NCBI GenBank assembly: GCA_012798155.1
Contig: JAAZNR010000490.1
Coordinates: 1-5,098 of the forward strand
Length of the DNA stretch: 5,098 nucleotides
Reading direction: 5' to 3'
DNA from: Thermogutta sp.
GTDB taxonomy: Bacteria; Planctomycetota; Planctomycetia; Pirellulales; Thermoguttaceae
Under the pieces are notes generated by a model, which did no database searches, was not told the origin of the DNA, and worked only from the letters and a program-made list of their open reading frames with translations. Position numbers and translations under genes: made by a program. Shown one piece after another: positions 1 through 5,098 of the stretch. How positions within the stretch are numbered: the stretch's first letter is position 1; every line of letters begins with the position of its first letter.

Positions 1-39
1 CAAACTCGACAAACCCCGGTAAACCAGTTGCTTTCTCAT
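1..39 (-). CDS. Possible 5' end of an unidentified gene, truncated by the left edge
   Basis: An ATG at 39-37 on the minus strand opens a frame of 13 codons (MRKQLVYRGLSSL) that is still open at the window edge. It is preceded by AAGGGGAT (46-53), a 6 of 8 match to the Shine-Dalgarno consensus, with 6 bases between it and the ATG. A promoter-like sequence lies at 135-163. Two basic residues followed by a more hydrophobic stretch would fit the start of a signal peptide or membrane anchor, but 13 residues cannot show this and no family can be named. A competing start in another frame is the ATG at 118-116, preceded by GAGG, whose frame also stays open to the edge. I prefer the start at 39 because the proposed transcription start near 128 would leave the earlier ATG almost leaderless. 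Confidence 0.35.
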   Translation of the reverse strand, partial: MRKQLVYRGLSSL

Positions 40-134
40 GTTGCAATCCCCTTCTCTCCCGGACGATGCCCCTGTTTTCTTCCCTTCCCGCCTGGAAGCG
101 CTGCCGCAAGCAACGCATCCCCTACCTCAAACCT

Positions 135-163
135 ATTGTAATTATGGGCAATCTGGATAGCAA
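135..163 (-). promoter_or_regulatory. Candidate sigma70-type promoter for the left-edge gene
   Basis: On the minus strand TTGCTA (163-158) is separated by exactly 17 bases from TACAAT (140-135). These match the -35 consensus at 4 of 6 positions and the -10 consensus at 5 of 6. An overlapping second pair, TTGCGG (169-164) and CATAAT (146-141), also has a 17-base spacer. The stretch is locally AT-rich compared with the genes. Transcription would start near 128 and leave a leader of about 90 bases before the ATG at 39. Sigma factor preferences in the presumed host are not certain, so this is a pattern match only. Confidence 0.35.
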
Positions 164-212
164 CCGCAAAATACGCGCTTTATAACGTTTATACGTGACC
201 CGCAGGATGACC

Positions 213-247
213 GTAACACCCAAGCCGTATTCCACAAGCCGTGTTAC
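213..247. repeat. Inverted repeat GTAACAC/GTGTTAC enclosing two direct repeats
   Basis: GTAACAC (213-219) and GTGTTAC (241-247) are perfect 7-bp inverted arms separated by 21 bases. Inside and overlapping the right arm, CAAGCCGT occurs twice (221-228 and 235-242), 14 bp apart. The unit lies about 50 bp upstream of the -35 element of the candidate promoter for the left-edge gene. It could be a stem-loop, a regulator binding site or a remnant of a repeat; the sequence alone does not decide. Confidence 0.4.
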
Positions 248-462
248 TGCCCCTGGCGATGGGGCCTGGCCCGTGCCGCCCTAATACCGCAGCGACAGCA
301 GCGTTGCTCGCGCCAAAAGGCTTTCATGAGCAAATAGCATACCGTTTCCTATTTTCACCAGAATAACAACACCCTTGGCGGTTTTCAGCCACTGCAAAGC
401 GCGTTTCCGCTTGAAATTAGGCGGAGAGGCAGGTTTCGGAGCGCCGCGGCCGGGCCGTCATC

Positions 463-538
463 GCCGGGTCAGCGTATCATTCTGAGTCACCGGGTCAGTG
501 TATTATTTCGCACCAAGTGTATCATTGCAATACACCCG
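463..538. repeat. Three-copy AT-rich motif with terminal hairpin, just past the 3' end of uvrA
   Basis: A 12-base motif occurs three times: CAGCGTATCATT (470-481), CAGTGTATTATT (496-507) and AAGTGTATCATT (516-527). The first two are embedded in a roughly 26-bp repeat that also shares CCGGGTCAG. The third copy forms one arm of an inverted repeat, GTGTAT (517-522) and ATACAC (530-535), centred on the palindrome ATTGCAAT (524-531). The hairpin starts 25 bases after the uvrA stop codon. There is no T-run on the transcript side, so it is not a classical intrinsic terminator, although it could stabilise the mRNA end. Such a cluster may also be the end of a decayed mobile element. Confidence 0.5.
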
Positions 539-559
539 ATCGCGTGGTGAATCAGGTTG

Positions 560-3481
560 TCACGCCGCCGGCAGGACGCGGGCCAGATATCGGGCCGTGT
601 GGTTGTTGGGGACTTGGGCGACCTGCTCGGGCGTCCCCTCGGCGACGATGCGGCCGCCTTCCGTGCCGCCTTCCGGCCCCAAGTCGATGATCCAGTCCGC
701 GGACTTGATCACATCGAGCTGGTGCTCGACCACGATCACGGAGTTGCCGCGATCGACCAGACGATTCAGAACGTCCAGTACCCGCTGGATATCCTGAAAG
801 TGCAGCCCGGTCGTCGGCTCGTCGAGAAGGTACAGCGTATTGCCTGCCTCACTGCGACCCAGTTCGGCGGCCAACTTGATCCGCTGGGCTTCGCCGCCGG
901 ATAGGGTTGTGGAGGGCTGCCCGAGTTTGAGATAGCCCAACCCCACGTCGCACAGCCCGGCCAGCAGCCTAGCAATGACGGGGAAGTTCGTGAAGAAATC
1001 GAGGGCCTCGCCGGCCGACATCTCGAGCACCTGGGCGATGTTTTTCCCCCGATAGCGGACCTCCAACGTGGTGCGATTGAAGCGCGTCCCCTCGCAGACC
1101 GGGCAGGGGACGAAGATGTCGGGCAGAAAGTCCATCTCCACCTTTTTGCGCCCCTGGCCTTCGCAGGCCTCGCATCGGCCGCCCGGCACGTTGAAGCTGA
1201 AACGAGCCGCGGTGAAACCGAACCGCCGGGCCTCCCGCGTGGCCGCGAAGACCTTGCGAATCTCGTCGAAAATCCCGCAGTAGGTCGCCGCATTGCTCCG
1301 CGCGGAACGCCCGATCGGCGTCTGGTCGATTTCCACCACACGATCCACCAGATCGGCCCCCGAGAGCTTGCGGTACCCGGAGTGCTCGACGCCCAGCCCG
1401 CGGTAGCCGCCGTGCTGGACGGCCGGGCGCTGGAGGGCCTGCCGCAGGGCGGGCGCCAGCGTCTCGCTCAGGAGCGAGCTTTTCCCCGACCCGCTGACCC
1501 CCGTCACGCACACCAACACGCCCAGCGGGAAGACGGCCGTCACGTCCTGGAGATTGTTGGTCGTCACGCCTTCCAGCACGACGGCGCGGGAAGGGCGAAC
1601 CGGCCTCCGCGTTTGGGGCGTCGGAATCGTGATCTTGCCCGACAGATAGCGGCCCGTCGGCGAGCCTTCGATCCGCAAGATGTCCGGCAGCGTGCCCTGG
1701 GCCGTCAGCCGTCCGCCGTCTTCGCCCGCCCCCGGTCCGATGTCGAGAATCCAGTCGGCGGACCGGATCAGGGCCTCGTCGTGCTCGACCACCAGCACGG
1801 TGTTGCCGCGATCGCGGAGGCAGCGGAGGGCGGCGATGAGGCGATCGTTGTCGCGGGGATGCAGCCCCACGGAGGGTTCATCCAGGATGTAGCAAACGCC
1901 GGTCAGGACGGCCCCCATCCCGGCGGCCAGCTTCGCCCGCTGAAGTTCGCCGCCGCTCAAGGTGTCGGCAGCGCGGTTGAGCGCCACGTAGGTCAGCCCG
2001 ACCTCCGCCAGGAATCCCAATCTCGCCGACAATTCGTCGAGGATCGGTTCGGCTACGGCCTTTTGGACGGGCGTCCATTGCAAACCGGCCAAGAACCGGG
2101 CCGCCCGGTCGGGCGTCATGCAGGTGACGTCGTGGATCGTTTTCTCGCCGAGGAAGACGGACCGGCCGAGCGGCCCCAATCGGGCGCCCTTGCACTCGGG
2201 ACAGGTCACCCGGCTGCGATACCGCGACCAGGCCTTGCGGGTGCGGGCGTCATCCAGCATCTCGTAATGCAGCTCCAAGAGGGGCAGGATTCCCACGAAA
2301 CCGGCGCTCGCGCGGCGTCGGGCCGGCTTCCGTTTGCCGTCCGCCGGCGTGCCGCGGCCGCCGTTCTCGCCGTGAATCAAGACCGCGCGGATCGCATCCG
2401 GGATGTCCGCCAAGGGCGTCGACCAATCGAAGCCTCCCTGCCGCATCAGCTTTTGCAGTTTAGCACGATGGTGCTTCAGCTCGGCCTTGGCGTCCGCCCA
2501 GACTCGCACGGCCCCGTTTCCCAGGCCGCGGGCGAAGTCCAGCACCAATTCGGCCGCAAAGCGGTCCGTATATCCGAAGCCCTGGCACGTCCAGCACGCC
2601 CCGTGAGCGCTGTGAAAGCTGAACGTCCGCGGCTCGGGATCGGGATAGCCGGCGGCGCAGCGGCCGCAGTAACGCCGCCGGCTGAAGACCCGGTCGACCC
2701 ACCGCCGGCGGCCGTCCGCCTCGGTCTGTTCCAGCGCCGCGCGGAGCAGCCCGTTGCCCTGCTTGAAGGCCTGCCGCAGCGATTCCGCCAGCCGGTCTTC
2801 GATTCCCGGGCGAAGGACGACGCGGTCGATCACGGCTTCGATCGTGTGGGCCTTAGCCGCGTCCAGGGCCGTCACTTCGTCCAGATCCACGATCTCGCCG
2901 TCGATGCGGGCGCGGAGGAATCCCAGCTTTCGGATGCGGGCCAGGACGCCGCGGTGGGCCCCCTTTTCCCCCTGGATCAAGGGCGCCAGCAACACGGCCT
3001 TGGTCCCCTCCGGCTGCTGCCTCAGCTCCGCGAGGACTTGGTCCGAGGTCTGCTTCTCCACCGGTTCACCGCAGCGGGGGCACCGCATCGTTCCCAGCCG
3101 CGCGTAGAGCAGGCGGAGGAGATCATAGACCTCCGTCAAGGTGGCGACGGTACTGCGAGGATTGGGAACGTCCGCCCGTTGATCGACGCAAATGGCGGGC
3201 GGGAGGCCGTCGATCCAATCCGCGTCCGGCCGCTCCATCATCGGCAACAGGCGGCGCGCGGAGACGGATAACGTCTCCAAATACTGCCGCCGCGACTCCG
3301 CGTAGAGCGTATCGAAGGCCAGCGAACTCTTGCCGGAACCGCTCGGCCCGGTGATCGCCACGATGCGATCCCGCGGGATATCGGCGTCCAAATCGCGGAG
3401 GTTGTGTACCCGGACGCCCCGGACGCGAATCACTTCGGTCGCGCGCGAGGCATCGCCCGGCGGGGAAAGTACGGCGGCCAT
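560..3481 (-). CDS. uvrA: Excinuclease ABC subunit A (UvrA), DNA damage-sensing ABC ATPase
   Basis: UvrA is the cytoplasmic ATPase that, with UvrB, scans DNA for bulky lesions and loads UvrB to begin nucleotide excision repair. This 973-aa product (E. coli UvrA is 940) carries the full set of parts. The first Walker A is GPSGSGKSS (45-53). A UvrB-binding region lies at about 140-262. The first zinc finger uses C272, C275, C296 and C299. Signature LSGGELQR is at 508-515, Walker B ILDEP at 532-536 and the switch His at 567. The second module has GVSGSGKSS (661-669), a zinc finger with C770, C773, C793 and C796, LSGGEAQR (860-867), LLDEP (885-889) and His 920. Further CxxC pairs at 134/137 and 427/430 may form the third zinc site. 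The start is the ATG at 3481, which has AAAGAGAT 9 bases upstream; an in-frame TTG at 3502 lacks such a site. Several usually conserved stretches are altered, such as SVSARRLL for SLSAYARQFL and IGRSARSNAATY for IGRTPRSNPATY. It could therefore be a paralogue rather than the main housekeeping copy. Confidence 0.95.
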   Translation of the reverse strand: MAAVLSPPGDASRATEVIRVRGVRVHNLRDLDADIPRDRIVAITGPSGSGKSSLAFDTLYAESRRQYLETLSVSARRLLPMMERPDADWIDGLPPAICVDQRADVPNPRSTVATLTEVYDLLRLLYARLGTMRCPRCGEPVEKQTSDQVLAELRQQPEGTKAVLLAPLIQGEKGAHRGVLARIRKLGFLRARIDGEIVDLDEVTALDAAKAHTIEAVIDRVVLRPGIEDRLAESLRQAFKQGNGLLRAALEQTEADGRRRWVDRVFSRRRYCGRCAAGYPDPEPRTFSFHSAHGACWTCQGFGYTDRFAAELVLDFARGLGNGAVRVWADAKAELKHHRAKLQKLMRQGGFDWSTPLADIPDAIRAVLIHGENGGRGTPADGKRKPARRRASAGFVGILPLLELHYEMLDDARTRKAWSRYRSRVTCPECKGARLGPLGRSVFLGEKTIHDVTCMTPDRAARFLAGLQWTPVQKAVAEPILDELSARLGFLAEVGLTYVALNRAADTLSGGELQRAKLAAGMGAVLTGVCYILDEPSVGLHPRDNDRLIAALRCLRDRGNTVLVVEHDEALIRSADWILDIGPGAGEDGGRLTAQGTLPDILRIEGSPTGRYLSGKITIPTPQTRRPVRPSRAVVLEGVTTNNLQDVTAVFPLGVLVCVTGVSGSGKSSLLSETLAPALRQALQRPAVQHGGYRGLGVEHSGYRKLSGADLVDRVVEIDQTPIGRSARSNAATYCGIFDEIRKVFAATREARRFGFTAARFSFNVPGGRCEACEGQGRKKVEMDFLPDIFVPCPVCEGTRFNRTTLEVRYRGKNIAQVLEMSAGEALDFFTNFPVIARLLAGLCDVGLGYLKLGQPSTTLSGGEAQRIKLAAELGRSEAGNTLYLLDEPTTGLHFQDIQRVLDVLNRLVDRGNSVIVVEHQLDVIKSADWIIDLGPEGGTEGGRIVAEGTPEQVAQVPNNHTARYLARVLPAA

Positions 3482-3490
3482 GAGCAACGA

Positions 3491-3498
3491 ATCTCTTT
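3491..3498 (-). promoter_or_regulatory. Ribosome binding site that decides the uvrA start
   Basis: On the minus strand AAAGAGAT matches the consensus AAGGAGGT at 6 of 8 positions and ends 9 bases before the ATG at 3481. The longer reading from the TTG at 3502 would place this site inside the coding sequence and has only AAGATCCT in front of it. The seven extra residues add nothing conserved in the family, so the ATG start is preferred. Confidence 0.6.
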
Positions 3499-3531
3499 CC
3501 AAAGGATCTTACTGGACTTTTGCAAACTGCT

Positions 3532-3554
3532 CCCCTCTCCCTCTGGGAGAGGGG
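3532..3554. repeat. 10-bp perfect hairpin of a REP-like CCCTCTCCC/GGGAGAGGG type
   Basis: CCCCTCTCCC (3532-3541) and GGGAGAGGGG (3545-3554) pair perfectly around the 3-base loop TCT. It is followed on the plus strand by a G-rich tail containing GGGTGGGGG. Palindromes of this kind with G-rich tails are, to my knowledge, common as scattered intergenic repeats in many GC-rich bacteria. No T-run follows on either strand, so it is unlikely to be a classical terminator, although it lies between cnoX and uvrA and could attenuate transcription. Confidence 0.7.
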
Positions 3555-3589
3555 CAGCGGGTGGGGGCTTGGTGAAGTTGGGAAATCAC

Positions 3590-3615
3590 GGCAAGCCGTT
3601 TCGCGGCTAATTGCC
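3590..3615. repeat. Imperfect stem-loop within the MITE-like element
   Basis: GGCAA (3590-3594) and GCCG (3595-3598) pair with CGGC (3604-3607) and TTGCC (3611-3615), around loop TTTCG and with a 3-base bulge TAA. An alternative small palindrome, ACGGC-AA-GCCGT (3588-3599), overlaps it. Internal secondary structure is usual in miniature elements; no specific function can be given. Confidence 0.4.
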
Positions 3616-3728
3616 CTCAACCATAACCCTCTTCCAAGGCGGACGAGAACTTGTTACCACAATTTGCAAAAGTCCAGATCTTTTATTTCCGCGCCCTTCC
3701 TGCCGCGGCGGGGCTTCGCCGGGCGATC

Positions 3729-4592
3729 TCAGAACAGGAGCATCGTGAGTTTGCGGCGGTATTCCTCCGTCAACGGATGATCGTTGCCCAGGACGTTGAA
3801 CAGGCGGAGCATCAGCCCGCGGGCCGATTCGCGGAGGTCGCCGCGGTCGCGGGCCACCACGTGCAGGGCGTGCTCCAAGGCCGCGGCATACTCGCGCTTG
3901 GCCGCCTCGATCTCCGCCAGCGCCAACGCGGCCGCGAAATCGTCGGGGTCGGCCTGCAATCGGGCTTGCAACTCCGCCGGGTCGCCTTGGGTCCGGGCCG
4001 ACTCTTGCAGGCGGATCTCGGACAGCATCCGCTCGCAGTCTTCGTCCGCCGCGCCCATTTCCGTCAACTCCTCCAGCAGCGGCTCGGCTTCGTTCAGCCG
4101 CCCCGACGCGAAGAGCAACTCGGCCAGCACGCGCCGCGCGGCCGTGCTCTTGGGGAACTCGGCCAAGATTGCTCGCAAGGCCGCCTCGGCGGCCGCCGCA
4201 TCCTCCGCCGCCAAGGCCCGGGCCGCTTCGCTCCGCATCTCGTCTTCCGCCGGCAAGATGCCGTCCAGCCATGCCCGAATTTGCGATTCCGGCAGCGCTC
4301 CCACGAACTGATCGATGGGGCGTCCGTCGCGAATGGCGAAGACGGCGGGAATCCCCTCCACGCCGAACGCGGCGGCCAAACTCGGGTCCTCGTCGGTGTT
4401 GACCTTGGCCAGCACGAACGCCCCGCTCTTTTCCCGCGCGAGCTTTTCCAAGATCGGCCCCAGCATCCGGCAAGGGCCGCACCAAGGGGCCCAAAAGTCC
4501 ACCACTACCGGCACCTGCTTAGATCGCTCCAGCACGTCGGCTTGAAAGCGGGCGGCGTTCGTTTTGACAATCCAGGGCGATTGTTCGGCCAT
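3729..4592 (-). CDS. cnoX: Thioredoxin-TPR co-chaperone of the CnoX/YbbN family with intact WCGPC active site
   Basis: The 287-aa product joins an N-terminal thioredoxin fold (about 6-113) to helical TPR-like repeats (about 119-287), the arrangement and length of CnoX (YbbN). In known members this cytoplasmic protein holds unfolding proteins, protects them from oxidation and passes them to GroEL or DnaK. Visible thioredoxin residues are the buried Asp32, W37-C38-G39-P40-C41, Lys63 and cis-proline 82 in GIP. The C-terminal part has the Ala-rich helix pairs and ends ...EYRRKLTMLLF, typical of the family's terminal TPR domain. E. coli CnoX lacks the CxxC pair, whereas the Caulobacter protein has thioredoxin activity; this one should resemble the latter. 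The start is the ATG at 4592, with GGAG 9 bases upstream; it gives the normal thioredoxin N-terminus. In-frame ATGs at 4655 and 4676 lack a good ribosome site, and the latter overlaps the -10 box. uvrA follows on the same strand after 247 bp. Confidence 0.92.
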   Translation of the reverse strand: MAEQSPWIVKTNAARFQADVLERSKQVPVVVDFWAPWCGPCRMLGPILEKLAREKSGAFVLAKVNTDEDPSLAAAFGVEGIPAVFAIRDGRPIDQFVGALPESQIRAWLDGILPAEDEMRSEAARALAAEDAAAAEAALRAILAEFPKSTAARRVLAELLFASGRLNEAEPLLEELTEMGAADEDCERMLSEIRLQESARTQGDPAELQARLQADPDDFAAALALAEIEAAKREYAAALEHALHVVARDRGDLRESARGLMLRLFNVLGNDHPLTEEYRRKLTMLLF

Positions 4593-4601
4593 CGCGTTCA
4601 A

Positions 4602-4605
4602 CTCC
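4602..4605 (-). promoter_or_regulatory. Ribosome binding site that decides the cnoX start
   Basis: GGAG on the minus strand lies 9 bases before the ATG at 4592. The upstream in-frame ATG at 4655 has only AAGACGG nearby. Residues added by earlier starts are low-complexity and Arg-rich, unlike a thioredoxin N-terminus. This supports the 287-aa product. Confidence 0.6.
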
Positions 4606-4674
4606 GTGACTGAGGGCAGGATCAAGGTCCCTTTCGGTTCCGCTCGGCGCGCCATGCCGACCGTCTTTTTTCGC

Positions 4675-4680
4675 ATTATA
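4675..4680 (-). promoter_or_regulatory. Perfect -10 box TATAAT upstream of cnoX
   Basis: On the minus strand TATAAT occupies 4680-4675 in an otherwise GC-rich region. It predicts a transcription start near 4668 and a leader of about 76 bases to the ATG at 4592. The hexamer 17 bases further upstream, CTCAGG (4703-4698), is a poor -35 match, and there is no extended -10 TG. The promoter would therefore be weak or activator-dependent. A palindrome immediately upstream (4705-4721) is placed where such a factor could bind. Confidence 0.4.
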
Positions 4681-4704
4681 CCGTGAAGCCGGCGTTGCCT
4701 GAGC

Positions 4705-4721
4705 CGTCGGCGTCGCCGACG
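4705..4721. promoter_or_regulatory. 17-bp palindrome directly upstream of the cnoX core promoter
   Basis: CGTCGGCG (4705-4712) and CGCCGACG (4714-4721) are perfect 8-bp inverted arms around a single T. Relative to the predicted start near 4668 it spans about -37 to -53, touching the upstream side of a -35 region that matches consensus poorly. The position suits an activator or other dimeric regulator. In GC-rich DNA with many short repeats the palindrome may also be incidental. Confidence 0.3.
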
Positions 4722-4748
4722 TGATGCGTAAAGGCCGGGAATAACGAA

Positions 4749-4802
4749 AGGGCAGGGAAGGGCAGGGAAGGGCGTTCGCCAGGGCAGGGAAGGGCGTTCG
4801 CC
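4749..4802. repeat. 22-bp perfect tandem repeat, two copies plus a partial copy
   Basis: Positions 4759-4780 and 4781-4802 are identical 22-bp units, each starting AGGGCAGGGAAGGGCG and ending in the small palindrome GGCGTTCGCC. A partial copy, AGGGCAGGGA, precedes them at 4749-4758. The array is purine-rich on the plus strand, does not code, and resembles recent slippage duplication. It lies upstream of the cnoX promoter, so it could vary in length between strains without touching the gene. Confidence 0.75.
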
Positions 4803-4893
4803 GCGGGTCGCCGTGCCTGGGAGCGGCCGTGACGGACTGCGCCCTCCAGCGGTAGCCAAGCGATTGGGCCTTTCGAAGGGTCGGGTTATGGAG

Positions 4894-4913
4894 GGCCACG
4901 GCCTGTCGTGGCC
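4894..4913. repeat. 7-bp hairpin GGCCACG/CGTGGCC
   Basis: GGCCACG (4894-4900) and CGTGGCC (4907-4913) pair perfectly around loop GCCTGT. It stands alone between two tandem-repeat blocks with no gene nearby on its immediate sides and no T-run. It may be a dispersed REP-like palindrome; one copy in this window cannot establish this. Confidence 0.5.
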
Positions 4914-4937
4914 GAGATCAACACACACGGCCGCCCG

Positions 4938-5019
4938 GCTGGGGAAATTACCCGACTGGCTGGGGAGAGCCATGGGTGCCTGGGGAAATTACCCGACTGA
5001 CCGGGAGAGGCATCGGTGG
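4938..5019. repeat. Two copies of a roughly 41-bp tandem repeat
   Basis: Positions 4938-4978 and 4979-5019 are similar units. The first 20 or so bases are almost identical, including TGGGGAAATTACCCGACT at 4940-4957 and 4981-4998, and the second halves diverge. The core GGGGAAATTACCC is nearly self-complementary. A further degenerate start, CTGGGG at 5020, leads into the next array. No reading frame is preserved. Confidence 0.7.
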
Positions 5020-5026
5020 CTGGGGT

Positions 5027-5098
5027 CGCGGTTAGGTGGCCAGGGGCGCAGTTGGGTCGCAGAAATCGCAGTTGGGTGGCCGTGGTCGCAGTTGGGTG
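5027..5098. repeat. 20-bp periodic repeat array running off the right edge
   Basis: The motif CGCAGTTGGGT occurs at 5047-5057, 5067-5077 and 5087-5097, with a variant CGCGGTTAGGT at 5027-5037, all exactly 20 bp apart. The bases between are partly conserved, for example GTGGCC after two copies. Spacers are too short and too alike for a CRISPR array, and the motif is not a CRISPR-like repeat. The array continues past the window, so its full size is unknown. Confidence 0.75.

Larger units (their letters stand above)
122..457 (-). other. Unusually open frame with one internal stop and no start codon; possible gene fossil
   Basis: On the minus strand the frame after the TGA at 460-458 stays open for 58 codons to a TAG at 283-281. 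Read through that TAG, the same frame continues open for 52 more codons to a TAG at 124-122. There is no ATG near its upstream end; the first in-frame ATG lies shortly before the first stop, preceded by AGGA. The translation is rich in Leu, Val, Lys and Arg, and I recognise no family. It also overlaps the candidate promoter. It may be a decayed gene, part of a dispersed repeat, or chance. I do not call it a gene. Confidence 0.2.
3512..3677. mobile_element. 166-bp element with perfect 15-bp terminal inverted repeats (MITE-like)
   Basis: CTGGACTTTTGCAAA (3512-3526) recurs exactly as its reverse complement at 3663-3677. The unit between them is too short to code for a transposase. The six bases directly outside the left arm, ATCTTA (3506-3511), and outside the right arm, ATCTTT (3678-3683), agree at 5 of 6 positions, as expected for a target-site duplication with one mutation. 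Inside are a strong G/C hairpin (3532-3554) and a weaker one (3590-3615). These features fit a non-autonomous miniature transposable element that landed between the two genes. The alternative is a structured intergenic repeat without transposition. No related transposase is in the window, so its parent family cannot be named. Confidence 0.5.

Noticed and set aside
1382..3271. Open frame of 629 codons on the plus strand opposite uvrA
   Set aside because: It lies wholly antisense to a certain UvrA gene. Long antisense frames are usual in GC-rich coding DNA, and its translation resembles no family.
3482..3502. TTG start for a 980-aa UvrA
   Set aside because: The ATG at 3481 has the better-placed Shine-Dalgarno, which the TTG start would place inside the gene.
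3532..3554. Intrinsic terminator after cnoX
   Set aside because: The hairpin is strong but no T-run follows on the minus-strand transcript, and it is about 175 bases past the stop codon.
3651..4613. Open frame of 320 codons on the plus strand opposite cnoX
   Set aside because: It is antisense to the thioredoxin-TPR gene, with composition set by the codon bias of the true gene.
4593..4973. N-terminal extension of the cnoX frame by 127 codons
   Set aside because: It would be translated from tandem repeats, the palindrome and the -10 box, is Arg/Pro-rich, and has no ribosome site, whereas the ATG at 4592 has GGAG and fits the family.
5027..5098. CRISPR array
   Set aside because: The period is only 20 bp with an 11-base conserved core and no unique spacers; it is a simple tandem repeat.

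Overview
The window is GC-rich. It holds two complete, recognisable genes, both on the minus strand, so the DNA reads from right to left. Around them lies repeat-rich non-coding sequence, and the first codons of a possible third gene run off the left edge. The style of both proteins, the high Arg/Ala content and the repeat-laden spacers suggest a member of the Planctomycetota, possibly an environmental genome. This is a judgement from general resemblance, not from a marker gene.

Layout from left to right. Positions 1-39 (minus) may be the start of a gene that continues outside the window. Positions 40-559 hold no convincing gene. They contain a plausible promoter for that partial gene, an inverted repeat with two internal direct repeats, a long reading frame broken by one stop and lacking a start, and a three-copy AT-rich motif just past the end of uvrA. 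Positions 560-3481 (minus) encode a full-length UvrA-type excinuclease ATPase of 973 aa, with both ABC modules, both canonical zinc fingers and the UvrB-binding region. Positions 3482-3728 separate the two genes and contain a 166-bp unit bounded by perfect 15-bp inverted repeats, resembling a miniature transposable element. Positions 3729-4592 (minus) encode a 287-aa thioredoxin-TPR protein of the CnoX/YbbN family with an intact WCGPC active site. Positions 4593-5098 hold its probable -10 box, a 17-bp palindrome just upstream of it, and a patchwork of short tandem repeats (22-bp, 41-bp and 20-bp periods) with no gene.

The two genes could form a stress-related pair: CnoX-type proteins protect proteins from oxidative aggregation, and UvrA starts nucleotide excision repair. 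The 247-bp gap with an inserted element argues against tight operon coupling, so the functional link is only inference. I found no convincing new multi-gene system. The most unusual content is the set of structured repeats in all three non-coding stretches.
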